Source: Hyphomonadaceae bacterium (GTDB lineage Bacteria > Pseudomonadota > Alphaproteobacteria > Caulobacterales > Aquidulcibacteraceae). From it: DNA of 64,000 nucleotides. The notes under the pieces were generated by a model. That model saw only the letters and a program-made list of their open reading frames with translations. It ran no database searches and was not told where the DNA came from. This document shows, piece by piece, positions 8,362 to 15,727 of the stretch. The translations under genes and the position numbers were made by a program. The stretch spans positions 124,001 through 188,000 of the forward strand of contig WRPI01000005.1 of assembly GCA_009773395.1 (NCBI GenBank), read 5' to 3'. Position 1 is the stretch's first letter. Each line of letters begins with the position of its first letter.

Positions 8362-8994
8362 TCAATCCGCAATCCCATGAAAGAGACTAAAACCAGCAAC
8401 CACGACAAAGAAAACCCCTACAATCCTGCTCACCCAAATAGTCGCGCTTTGGTGGCTAATAAGTGCGTCACGCGAATGATGTGCCGCCAAGGCAAGGCCG
8501 CCATAAATCGCGATTTGCAACGCGCTGGTCATAATTGCCATTACCAAACCTTGTGCCCATACGTTACCGTATTGCGGTTTGATGAAATTTGGAAAAACTG
8601 CCAGCATAAAAGCATATGCTTTGGGGTTGGTAAGGCAAGTTATTGCGCCTTGGCGAAAGGCCACCCAATAGGATTTATTGCCGCTTTTATCGACATGATC
8701 CACAAAAATCGAACTTCTAACCAGGCCATAGCCAATCCACGCCATATAAAATGAACCGCAGATAAGGATGATTTTGAATAAAATTGGTGGCATGGTTGCC
8801 AATGTGCCAACAAAAATAACACCAAAAATATTGTGAACCACGCCGCCTGCAGCAATGCCTGCCACTGCCGCAAGGCCGAGTTTGCGACCGCCAGTTAGTG
8901 AGTTGGTTAATACGAATAGCATGTCCATGCCCGGCACAATAATAATGCCCGATAACAGCACAAAATAAAGCCATAAGTTCTGCGCGTAGCTCAT
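8362..8994 (-). CDS. LysE/RhtB family amino acid exporter
   Basis: A 210-residue membrane protein with about six hydrophobic segments. Family features include the N-terminal SGIIIVPGMDMLFVLTNSLT, the following glycine-rich helix GLAAVAGIAAGGVVHNIFGV, and CLTNPKAYAFMLAVFPNFI in the middle. LysE/RhtB proteins export amino acids or their analogues across the inner membrane; the substrate is unknown. It overlaps the stop of the upstream glycosylase gene by four bases (ATGA type), so the two are probably co-translated. Confidence 0.92.
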   Translation of the reverse strand: MSYAQNLWLYFVLLSGIIIVPGMDMLFVLTNSLTGGRKLGLAAVAGIAAGGVVHNIFGVIFVGTLATMPPILFKIILICGSFYMAWIGYGLVRSSIFVDHVDKSGNKSYWVAFRQGAITCLTNPKAYAFMLAVFPNFIKPQYGNVWAQGLVMAIMTSALQIAIYGGLALAAHHSRDALISHQSATIWVSRIVGVFFVVVAGFSLFHGIAD

Positions 8995-9713
8995 TTATCG
9001 GTAACGCGCGTCTTTTTCGTTTTTGGCTTTGGTTTGTCGGCTTTCGTGGCCTTTTGCGGCATTTTTGTTTGCCCTAACACTTCGTTCTTTGAGGGCTTTA
9101 ATTCATCGCAAACCCGCCAACAATACCACGCGGCATAAGAACGAAACGGTTGCAAATGATTCGCCAATCCCGCCAATTCCTTGGGCTTGGGCAAGGCTTC
9201 GAGGCCATAGGCGTGCTGGAAGCCTTTTTGCACGCCCAAATCATCTATGGGCCAAATATCTTCGCGGCCCAAAGTGAAAATCAAATACATTTGCACCGAC
9301 CAGCGCCCAATGCCACGCACCGAAATCAATCGTTCAATAATTTCATCGTCAGGTAAATGGTGGACTTCTTCATTATCGGGCACAATGCCATCAATTTTCT
9401 TTTGCGAAAGGTCATTTATTGCTTTGATCTTATTCCAAGAAAGGCCCGCGCCGCGCAAAGCCTCATCATCCATCAATAAAAATGCTTGTGGTGAAGGGAA
9501 GGGGACAATATCGCCCAATATTTCAAGGTCAAATAAAGCCAATACGCGGCGCAATATGGTTCCTGCCGCCTTGCCCGATAATTGCTGAAACACAATGGCG
9601 CGAAAAAGCGCTTCGTATGCCGAATGGCCGCGCTCACTTGGGATTGGGCAATCGCCAAAACGGGCATGGAGTTTTGCCATCACTGGGCAAAGCGTAAGGA
9701 ATGTTTTGTTCAT
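8991..9713 (-). CDS. DNA-3-methyladenine glycosylase II (AlkA-like, HhH-GPD)
   Basis: A 240-residue HhH-GPD protein that removes alkylated bases from DNA. The helix-hairpin-helix lies around SVRGIGRWSV (131-140) and is followed by YLIFTLGREDIWPIDDLGVQ, where one of Asp157/Asp158 is the catalytic aspartate. The first third carries FRAIVFQQLSGKAAGTI, also typical. The last 25 residues are Lys/Thr-rich (KATKADKPKPKTKKTRV), probably a disordered DNA-binding tail. The AlkA-specific N-terminal domain is absent, as in many short bacterial members. It overlaps the LysE-type gene downstream. Confidence 0.9.
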   Translation of the reverse strand: MNKTFLTLCPVMAKLHARFGDCPIPSERGHSAYEALFRAIVFQQLSGKAAGTILRRVLALFDLEILGDIVPFPSPQAFLLMDDEALRGAGLSWNKIKAINDLSQKKIDGIVPDNEEVHHLPDDEIIERLISVRGIGRWSVQMYLIFTLGREDIWPIDDLGVQKGFQHAYGLEALPKPKELAGLANHLQPFRSYAAWYCWRVCDELKPSKNEVLGQTKMPQKATKADKPKPKTKKTRVTDK

Positions 9714-9750
9714 GGTTTGTTTTGCGACGGATTCGGAAGCTGGTCAAGAA

Positions 9751-10221
9751 CTATTTTTGCCAATAACCTTTCATAAGCTCAGTGGCCCAATTTGGTTGCG
9801 ATGTCTTTTCGCGCGGCAAAAATTCTTGCATTACGGGTTTGATATCCAAAATTGGGGTGCGGTCGATTGCGTCCAAGCCGCTCACTTCAATGGTTTTGCC
9901 CGAAACCGATACGAGGCGGCAAATGGTGGAACCTATGCGGTTTGGGCGGTTTTTTCCACGTTGGGCGAAAATGCCAACCAAAGGCCAGTTTTTATTATTG
10001 CGTGGGTGTCGTGCGCCGGTTTCGATTTTTTCAGGTAGCACTTTATCGAAATGGAAAATGACTTCGATATGGCTGAAATCCTGCAAACCCGCCAAAGCAT
10101 CGGGCGTAAAATCGTCTGTCAGGACGATTTTGGCATGGACTTCGCCCCAATCATCATCAATTGCCGCACTTCGCCCCGAGGCAACATGGGCGATGGCGGT
10201 TATTTGGATTGTTTGGGTCAT
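9751..10221 (-). CDS. TrmO-like tRNA methyltransferase (TsaA/YaeB, UPF0066)
   Basis: A protein of about 156 residues with the TsaA-like beta-barrel signature: LTDDFTPDALAGLQDFSHIE near the middle, then GIFAQRGKNRPNRIGSTICR and DAIDRTPILDIKPVM. TrmO uses S-adenosylmethionine to methylate the N6-threonylcarbamoyl group of A37 in certain tRNAs. Short single-domain members are less well studied than E. coli TrmO, so the exact substrate is inferred. The ATG at 10221 has GGGAG about 11 bases upstream; the upstream ATG at 10239 would place that motif inside the gene. Confidence 0.85.
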   Translation of the reverse strand: MTQTIQITAIAHVASGRSAAIDDDWGEVHAKIVLTDDFTPDALAGLQDFSHIEVIFHFDKVLPEKIETGARHPRNNKNWPLVGIFAQRGKNRPNRIGSTICRLVSVSGKTIEVSGLDAIDRTPILDIKPVMQEFLPREKTSQPNWATELMKGYWQK

Positions 10222-10287
10222 TTTGTTGTCAGCTCCCATATATTATTAAATTACAAGCAAGTACGAACACTAAAATTGCAACTTCAA

Positions 10288-11367
10288 TTAATAGATCTCG
10301 GGAAAGCATCTGTTCCAAAGTAGGCCCCGTAAGAAATTATTCCATTCCCAACTAACATATATATGCTCCAGCCGCCAAAGCGCAAAAACAATGCAAGCCA
10401 ACGCAACAACTATTCTCAGTCCAACCGTCCTATTGGAGCGGAATATTGCAATGAAATCAGGGCTACCGTAGCCTAACAATTTTTTCTGCTTGTACAAATG
10501 CAATGCTGCCAATGCAAAAGCAGGCAGGCCAGCATAAATTGCCAAGGCGCTTATTTTTGGGAGTTCTGTATAAGAAAAAGTCTCATATCCGGGACTGCCG
10601 CAACGACTAACCAAAATACTGTCAAGTTCCAACCATGCGGCAAGCGCAAATAAGGTCATGCTTACAAAATAAAACCAACCAACCCACATCGGCGCTTTAT
10701 CCCCAAAGCGCCGCGCGGTGGATTTGACGCCAATCAAGGCATCATCATCAACATCGCTCATGGCATAAATGGTATCATAGCCCAGCGTCCAAAACACTGC
10801 GCCGAGCCAAAAAACCACGGCTGCCAGCGATATTGTGCCAGTAACGGCGGTATAGCCTACCAAAACCCCCCAATTGAAAGTGATACCAAGCCAGGCTTGC
10901 GGCCACCATGTAATTCGCTTCATGAAGGGGTAGGCGATAACCAGTGGGATTGCACAAAGTGCCACTAATTGCGCCATTTGCGGCAATGCCAATAAGACCC
11001 CAAGCCCAACCAAAAGCTGCACGCCAAGCCAAATCGCGGCCTGTTTGGTGGAAATCGCGCCACAGGCTAGTGGGCGGTTTTTAGTGCGCTCGACCTTGGC
11101 GTCAATATCGCGGTCAATAATGTCATTAATCGTGCAACCAGCGCCGCGCATTGCAATTGCGCCCAAAAGCCATAATGCTAATAAAAACAAATCATATTTT
11201 GCAAAACCTTCACCTATCCTGCCAAGTGCTTGCCCCATCACACAGGGCAGACCCAAAAGCCAAAAACCAATGGGCCTATCAAAGCGTGAAAGCTGTAAAT
11301 ATGGCCGCCAAGATTTTGGGGCCTGGTCGATTATGGAATTGGGAATTGCGTCGAGGGGTTGCGGCAT
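10288..11367 (-). CDS. ubiA: 4-hydroxybenzoate polyprenyltransferase
   Basis: A polytopic membrane prenyltransferase of 359 residues that attaches the polyprenyl chain to 4-hydroxybenzoate in ubiquinone synthesis. Both Mg-diphosphate motifs are visible: NDIIDRDIDAKVERTKNRP at 81-99 and DVDDD at 205-209, followed by IGVKSTARRFG. The protein is longer than typical UbiA (about 290-320). An inserted loop after AAWLELDSIL (containing SRCGSPGYETFSYTELPK) accounts for part of the surplus. It supplies the substrate path on which UbiD (1664-3184) acts. Confidence 0.93.
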   Translation of the reverse strand: MPQPLDAIPNSIIDQAPKSWRPYLQLSRFDRPIGFWLLGLPCVMGQALGRIGEGFAKYDLFLLALWLLGAIAMRGAGCTINDIIDRDIDAKVERTKNRPLACGAISTKQAAIWLGVQLLVGLGVLLALPQMAQLVALCAIPLVIAYPFMKRITWWPQAWLGITFNWGVLVGYTAVTGTISLAAVVFWLGAVFWTLGYDTIYAMSDVDDDALIGVKSTARRFGDKAPMWVGWFYFVSMTLFALAAWLELDSILVSRCGSPGYETFSYTELPKISALAIYAGLPAFALAALHLYKQKKLLGYGSPDFIAIFRSNRTVGLRIVVALACIVFALWRLEHIYVSWEWNNFLRGLLWNRCFPEIY

Positions 11368-11409
11368 GAATATGACATAGCTTGTAGCGCCAAAATTGCC
11401 AATTGTTTT

Positions 11410-11859
11410 TTAAGCGCGTCTATCCAATGCAATTGCGCTGGTGTCGCGGCGGGCGGGGGCTATGCCGCCTAATATTGGTGAATAGGCTTGTGGGGTTGGT
11501 CTTGCGGCCACGGCTTCTTGGGCAATTGCACGCACCAATCCTTCGGCCATCAATACACCGCGTTCAATTGAGCGCTCATGTTGCGCCAAAGCGTCTTTGA
11601 AGCGTTTGGTTTCGTCACGTAATTGGGTTTTGAGATGCGGTGCGGCTTCTTGCAATATTTCGGGGTGGCGCGCAATTCTTTGGGTTTCTAGGGCATAAGT
11701 CGCCGCCAAACGGCCCGCTTCATCATTTATGGGTGATGATTGCACAAATTCATTATTGGCAAATAATGCCGCTTGCGCCTGCGCCAAATCGGCGAGGCGG
11801 CGCGTGAGCAATATCAATTGATCTGCCAAATCCGAAGCATCATTTGCCATCAATGCCAT
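11410..11859 (-). CDS. FlbY/FlgN-like flagellar protein
   Basis: A 149-residue, largely helical protein, starting MALMANDASDLADQLILLTR. It lies directly behind flgI and flgJ, the place occupied in Caulobacter-type genomes by flbY, a FlgN-like putative export chaperone. The ATG overlaps the flgJ stop by one base (TAATG) and is preceded by GGGGGAG. The N-terminal helix pattern and the ETQRIARHPEILQEAAPHLK segment fit FlgN-like chaperones for hook-associated proteins. The assignment rests mostly on gene order and is moderately sure. Confidence 0.6.
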   Translation of the reverse strand: MALMANDASDLADQLILLTRRLADLAQAQAALFANNEFVQSSPINDEAGRLAATYALETQRIARHPEILQEAAPHLKTQLRDETKRFKDALAQHERSIERGVLMAEGLVRAIAQEAVAARPTPQAYSPILGGIAPARRDTSAIALDRRA

Positions 11860-12200
11860 TAGGTATCTCCCCCGCTTATGGGCGCAATTGCGGCCCCCGC
11901 CGCTTCCTGAATTTTGAGAATTTCGGCCCTAACTGCGGCGGCGATACCAACCCCGCCATTATCAGCAAAGCCTTTGGCATATTCGTCCATCAAAAATGGT
12001 TGGAAGGCGCGTTCGCCGGCCCCGCCACCGAAAATACTATCCGAAATGTCATTGTCAGTATTCGCAAAACTTAAGAGTTGAGATAAAGTCATACGCTCAA
12101 ACTCTTTGGAAATCCTGTCAATTTCGGCATTTGCCTTCTGGCCAATGCCACCAATGGCTTGGGCCAAAATATTGCTGCCGAGGCTTGAAATATCATTCAT
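11859..12200 (-). CDS. flgJ: Rod-binding protein, FlgJ N-terminal-domain type
   Basis: A 113-residue protein corresponding only to the rod-binding half of enterobacterial FlgJ. It has the typical EFERMTLSQLLSFAN helix and a GGGAGERAFQPFLMDEYAKG segment. The muramidase domain is absent, as is common in alphaproteobacteria, where a separate lytic enzyme acts. It caps or scaffolds the growing rod in the periplasm. The ATG at 12200 shares a base with the flgI stop (TGATG) and has GAGG seven bases upstream; a GTG one codon earlier is the alternative start. Part of an flgI-flgJ-flbY-like operon. Confidence 0.88.
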   Translation of the reverse strand: MNDISSLGSNILAQAIGGIGQKANAEIDRISKEFERMTLSQLLSFANTDNDISDSIFGGGAGERAFQPFLMDEYAKGFADNGGVGIAAAVRAEILKIQEAAGAAIAPISGGDT

Positions 12201-13351
12201 CACATCACCTCAATATCAGCTTGTAGCGCACCCGCAGTTTTGAGCGCTTGTAATATTTGGATTAAGTCGCGCGGATTAACCCCAAGCGCATTAAGCCCCG
12301 CGACTAATTCTCGAAGCGGAACTCCGCCGCGCACTACGGTCAAGTCGCCTTCATCTTCCTCGACGCTAACCGCAGACCTTGTTCCGCTAACAGTCTCGCC
12401 GCGTGAAAATGGCGCTGGTTGCGAGACGAACGGGTCTTCTTGCACCGAAATTGTGAGATTGCCCTGCGCAACGGCAACTGTGGATACCCGAACATTCTCT
12501 CCCATAACAACAATGCCAGAAGATTCATCAACCACGATTTTGGCAATGGTATCAGGGGTTACATTTAATCTTTCAATGCGGGTTATTAAGTTTACCATAT
12601 CACCCGGATAACCAATTGGTTTTGACAAAATTACGGTTGAAGGATTATCAACGCTTGCAGCCGCAACCCCAAGATTTTGATTTATCGCGCCAGCAATTCT
12701 GCGCGCAGTTGTAAAGTCGGGGTTGCGTAAGGCAAAGCGAACTTCGGTCATATTGGCAAGGTCAAAGCGAAGTTCGCGCTCTATGGTTGCGCCATTGGCA
12801 ACGCGGCCGTTTGTCGGCACACCGCGACCGACATTGGAGCCAGAACCGCCGGTTGCGACAAAGCCGCCTACTGTCAATTGCCCTTGTGCGACCGCATAAA
12901 CTTGGCCGTCTGCACCCATTAAAGGTGTTACCACCAAAGTGCCGCCCGAAAGGCTTTTGGCATCGCCCAATGCCGATACTGTCACATCAATGGTCGAGCC
13001 TTGGGTTGAAAATGGCGGCAAAGTCGCAGTAACCATAACGCCAGCAATGTTTTTGGTCTGCAGGGCTTGATCGCGGGTGTTTACGCCCATGCGCTCTAAC
13101 ATGGCTTCGATTGTCTGACGTGTGAACGGCGAATTGCGCAGGCCGTCACCGGTGCCTTGTAAGCCAACCACAATACCATAGCCAATCAATTGGTTCTCGC
13201 GCACCCCTTCAACTTGGATAAGGTCCTTTATGCGCGATTGCGCCGAAGCCATGCTCGGCACAAAAGACGCGCAAAGCGCAAGTGCCAATATTGCGAATTG
13301 GCTTATGATTTTGTGGGTAGTTTGTGCCCATTTTTTGGTTTTGTTTTTCAT
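12200..13351 (-). CDS. flgI: Flagellar P-ring protein FlgI
   Basis: The P-ring protein of the flagellar basal body, 383 residues from the chosen ATG, located in the periplasm around the rod. The signal peptide runs through AILALALCASFVPSMASAQS. Hallmarks follow: SRIKDLIQVEGVRENQLIGY, GLQGTGDGLRNSPFTRQ and the C-terminal NALGVNPRDLIQILQALKTA. A longer frame from 13390 adds residues that do not look like a signal peptide. It is transcribed away from fliX, an arrangement known from Caulobacter. A sigma-54-like site lies close upstream but is awkwardly spaced (see 13365-13379). Confidence 0.95.
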   Translation of the reverse strand: MKNKTKKWAQTTHKIISQFAILALALCASFVPSMASAQSRIKDLIQVEGVRENQLIGYGIVVGLQGTGDGLRNSPFTRQTIEAMLERMGVNTRDQALQTKNIAGVMVTATLPPFSTQGSTIDVTVSALGDAKSLSGGTLVVTPLMGADGQVYAVAQGQLTVGGFVATGGSGSNVGRGVPTNGRVANGATIERELRFDLANMTEVRFALRNPDFTTARRIAGAINQNLGVAAASVDNPSTVILSKPIGYPGDMVNLITRIERLNVTPDTIAKIVVDESSGIVVMGENVRVSTVAVAQGNLTISVQEDPFVSQPAPFSRGETVSGTRSAVSVEEDEGDLTVVRGGVPLRELVAGLNALGVNPRDLIQILQALKTAGALQADIEVM

Positions 13352-13364
13352 CGCTTTTCTATAT

Positions 13365-13379
13365 GCGAAAATTGTGCCA
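13365..13379 (-). promoter_or_regulatory. Possible sigma-54 promoter of flgI
   Basis: On the minus strand TGGCAC-N5-TCGC keeps the required GG-N10-GC spacing with one departure from TTGC. The expected transcription start would fall only one or two bases before the flgI ATG at 13351, which would leave no leader. It may therefore be fortuitous, or the true flgI start may differ. Confidence 0.3.
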
Positions 13380-13543
13380 TGATGTGCCAAGCTAAGTATT
13401 TGTATTTACATCGAAAAATTAAACTAACAAACAAAGGCTTGCGCCCTAAATTGCCATTGTTCGGCAAGAATTACCTATTGAAATCAGCGAAAAATATCGC
13501 GTCTTTATCAAAAATTAACCAAGAATATGCCTATAAGAATCGC

Positions 13544-13960
13544 ATGAAAGTTGAAGGCGTTTCATCAAATCAAGCTGCTGCTTTGCGCCGCGCCAATGGG
13601 GTTGCGGCACCGGGATTTGCTTTGCCGATTGGTGATGGGAATGCCGTGCAGGCGACGCGCGCGGCTGCGGCAACTTCGGCAATGATGGATATTGGCTCAC
13701 TGCTGGCGTTGCAAACTATTGATAGCATTGAAGAACGCCGCCGTAGGGCAACCCGCCGCGCCAATACATTATTGGATATTCTCGATGATGTGCGGGTGGC
13801 GACGCTTAGCGGCAATGTAACCCGCAACCAATTGGCAAATTTGGCGCAGACGCTTCGTGAAAATAGCGAAGACGTCGAAGACCCGAAATTGGACGCAATA
13901 TTGCAAGAAGTAGAATTGCGAGCCGAAGTGGAACTGGCTAAGCTCGAAAAAAGCTTGTGA
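13544..13960 (+). CDS. fliX: Flagellar assembly regulator FliX
   Basis: A 138-residue protein starting MKVEGVSSNQAAALRRANGV. The N-terminal segment with Pro/Gly stretches, the central MMDIGSLLALQTIDSIEERR and the C-terminal EVELRAEVELAKLEKSL match FliX (FlaCE). In Caulobacter, FliX links completion of early flagellar structures to activation of the sigma-54 activator FlbD. It is lineage-specific and divergent from flgI, as here. The ATG at 13544 was preferred over longer frames because the upstream region does not resemble FliX. fliX and a sigma-54 site before flgF suggest that an FlbD-type activator exists outside the window. Confidence 0.9.
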   Translation: MKVEGVSSNQAAALRRANGVAAPGFALPIGDGNAVQATRAAAATSAMMDIGSLLALQTIDSIEERRRRATRRANTLLDILDDVRVATLSGNVTRNQLANLAQTLRENSEDVEDPKLDAILQEVELRAEVELAKLEKSL

Positions 13961-14168
13961 AAAAATCGCGCTGAAACCACTCAACCGCCGAAAAAATATT
14001 GCAAGACGCCAGTTTCGCGCATTATAATGCTAATGCTGCACTGCATCATGTGAAGATTTTGTGAAATGCAGCATAAGAGGTTTGAAGATTTACAAATCAG
14101 TGGCTATAGCCGCGTCAGTTCAGAGCGTCAAAAAAGAATTTTTGATTTTGTGGCAATGGGAGGCAGAA

Positions 14169-14639
14169 TTGACACTAACTCTTGCAAAAGTTTCCAAAAC
14201 GGAATTGAACGAAGAAATCCATAAAATGGAACAAGATTTGGGGAATTATGTTCCCACCGATGATGAGCCATTTATGAATGAGCGTCAATTGCAATTTTTC
14301 AAAATAAAATTGGAAACTTGGAAAGCCGATATTCTCGAAGACAGCCAATCAACAATTTCACAATTACAAAATGATTCAGTTTCATTGCCAGATTCCATTG
14401 ATCGAGCATCGTCCGAAACCGAAAAAGGTATTGAACTTCGGACACGCGATCGGCAGCGCAAACTTATCGCCAAAATTGATGACGCGCTAAAACGTATCAA
14501 TGATGGGGAATATGGTTTTTGCGAAGAAAGCGGCGAACCAATTTCATTAGCACGCCTAATCGCCCGCCCCATCGCCACCTTGTCCCTTGAAGCGCAAGAA
14601 CACCACGAACGCCAAGAAAAAATTCATCGCGACGATTAA
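14169..14639 (+). CDS. dksA: DksA-type RNA polymerase-binding regulator
   Basis: A protein of about 156 residues that binds the RNA polymerase secondary channel and works with ppGpp. The long coiled coil spans roughly MNERQLQFFKIKLETWKADI to RQRKLIAKIDDALKRINDGE; the tail reads YGFCEESGEPISLARLIARP and ATLSLEAQEHHERQEKIHRD. Only one of the four zinc-finger cysteines of enterobacterial DksA remains, which is usual in alphaproteobacterial members. The start is a TTG at 14169 with GGGAGG six bases upstream; an ATG at 14226 is an alternative. It sits between flagellar genes and is followed directly by a two-hairpin repeat. Confidence 0.9.
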   Translation: MTLTLAKVSKTELNEEIHKMEQDLGNYVPTDDEPFMNERQLQFFKIKLETWKADILEDSQSTISQLQNDSVSLPDSIDRASSETEKGIELRTRDRQRKLIAKIDDALKRINDGEYGFCEESGEPISLARLIARPIATLSLEAQEHHERQEKIHRDD

Positions 14640-14640
14640 T

Positions 14641-14753
14641 CCCTCAAAACTCCGCCCTCGCGGCTTCGCCGCTCACTCAGAGTTTTGGATTCATTACGAA
14701 AAGAAAAATCAAAAAGCGTGGTTTTTGCTTTTTCTTTGCATATTTTTTGTTTG
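14641..14753 (+). repeat. Two-hairpin dispersed element, copy A (downstream of dksA)
   Basis: Starts one base after the dksA stop. Hairpin 1 pairs CAAAACTC (14645-14652) with GAGTTTTG (14680-14687) around an inner stem GCGGCTTCGCCGC. Hairpin 2 pairs AAAGAAAAA (14700-14708) with TTTTTCTTT (14729-14737), with AAAAA/TTTTT inside and GCGTGG as loop, followed by GCATATTTTTT. Copies B (29176-29280) and C (15625-15724, minus) keep the same plan with different stem bases. A transcription terminator role is likely from position and T-run. Confidence 0.85.
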
Positions 14754-14932
14754 GGTCTCGGATTCGATTCGATTGAGATTTTTTTGGTGGCTCTTCGAAA
14801 ATTATATGCCGTTATTTTAAGTCGCGTCAAAAAGACACAACAGTTTTTTGGAGACGGCAAATAAACTGTTAGCGTATTGCCAAACATAACAATATAGTAG
14901 TAGTTTGGACTTTCACAAATCAAAGGTGTGTC

Positions 14933-15496
14933 ATGAACAAAGCAATATTGAAAGTCTTAACGTTTTGCTTCGGCTTATTCATATTTACGACCGCCACTTC
15001 AAGCACCGCACAACCCGCTGTGCCTCCCACACCGCAAGATGGCGCGACTTGGCGCCGCTTTTCCAATAATAATGGGCCGTTGTCTGCTGAGATGTTTATT
15101 ATTTCCAAAGCGCAACTCGAAGAATTCGAAAAACCCTCGAATGAAGTGGTTAACCTTACTCCGTTGGTTGAAGCACATGTTGGCGACATTGTCGCCATAA
15201 AAGTCTTATTCAATGGGGCGGGCGTTAGCCCCACCAATACTTTCGATGTCACCTATGACATAAGATTTGTTGCGCCAAATGGTGAGCTTTATGACGATTT
15301 TCACAAAGAAAATATGCCAGCATATATAGGTCCCACTGCGAATTTGGACGCAATTTATGACAATATAATGAGCATTCCACATATTCGCTTCGAGCCTCAC
15401 GATGCTGCTGGAGCCTATCGCGTAGAAGTGACGCTCCGCGACAACGTAAGCGGGCGAAAAATTGGAATGACAAAGTCAATCACGCTAATAAAATAA
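14933..15496 (+). CDS. Secreted hypothetical protein
   Basis: A 187-residue protein with a signal peptide (MNKAILKVLTFCFGLFIFTT, cleavage probably near SSTAQPA). The mature part seems all-beta: LTPLVEAHVGDIVAIKVLFN, then TFDVTYDIRFVAPNGELY and a final GAYRVEVTLRDNVSGRKIGM. This resembles an Ig-like or macroglobulin-like fold, such as periplasmic domains that present ligands, but I recognise no named family. The start has AAGG eight bases upstream. It lies between two copies of the dispersed two-hairpin element and seems unrelated to the flagellar genes on both sides. Confidence 0.75.
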   Translation: MNKAILKVLTFCFGLFIFTTATSSTAQPAVPPTPQDGATWRRFSNNNGPLSAEMFIISKAQLEEFEKPSNEVVNLTPLVEAHVGDIVAIKVLFNGAGVSPTNTFDVTYDIRFVAPNGELYDDFHKENMPAYIGPTANLDAIYDNIMSIPHIRFEPHDAAGAYRVEVTLRDNVSGRKIGMTKSITLIK

Positions 15497-15624
15497 GCGT
15501 AAGAATACGCAATATTTGCGGAAACTGCGAAACTGGAGAAATACTTGCTCCTCAAACTGAGCGGATTGTTGGAAACAACGCAGGGGAATTTTCAAAACCC
15601 CAAGCTCGCCTGAGTTTTTGCCAA

Positions 15625-15724
15625 AAGAAATATGCAAAGAAAAACTGAAAACGACGCTTTTCAGTTTTTCTTTTCCGCTTAAATCCAAATTGCTAAGTGA
15701 GCGAAGCGAGGGCGGCAATTTGAG
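15625..15724 (-). repeat. Two-hairpin dispersed element, copy C (downstream of flgH)
   Basis: Read on the minus strand it begins four bases after the flgH stop. Hairpin 1 pairs CAAATTGC (15722-15715) with GCAATTTG (15693-15686) and has the inner CTCGCTTCGCTCAC. Hairpin 2 pairs GAAAAACTGAAAA with TTTTCAGTTTTTC perfectly around a GCGTCG loop, followed by TTTGCATATTTC. The outer and inner plan equals copies A and B while bases in the stems differ. The rest of the gap to 15496 contains a small hairpin GCGTAAGAATACGC (15497-15510). Confidence 0.85.
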
Positions 15725-15727
15725 TGT

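Noticed and set aside
13392-13530. CtrA box upstream of fliX
   Set aside because: TTAA half sites only; no TTAA-N7-TTAA.
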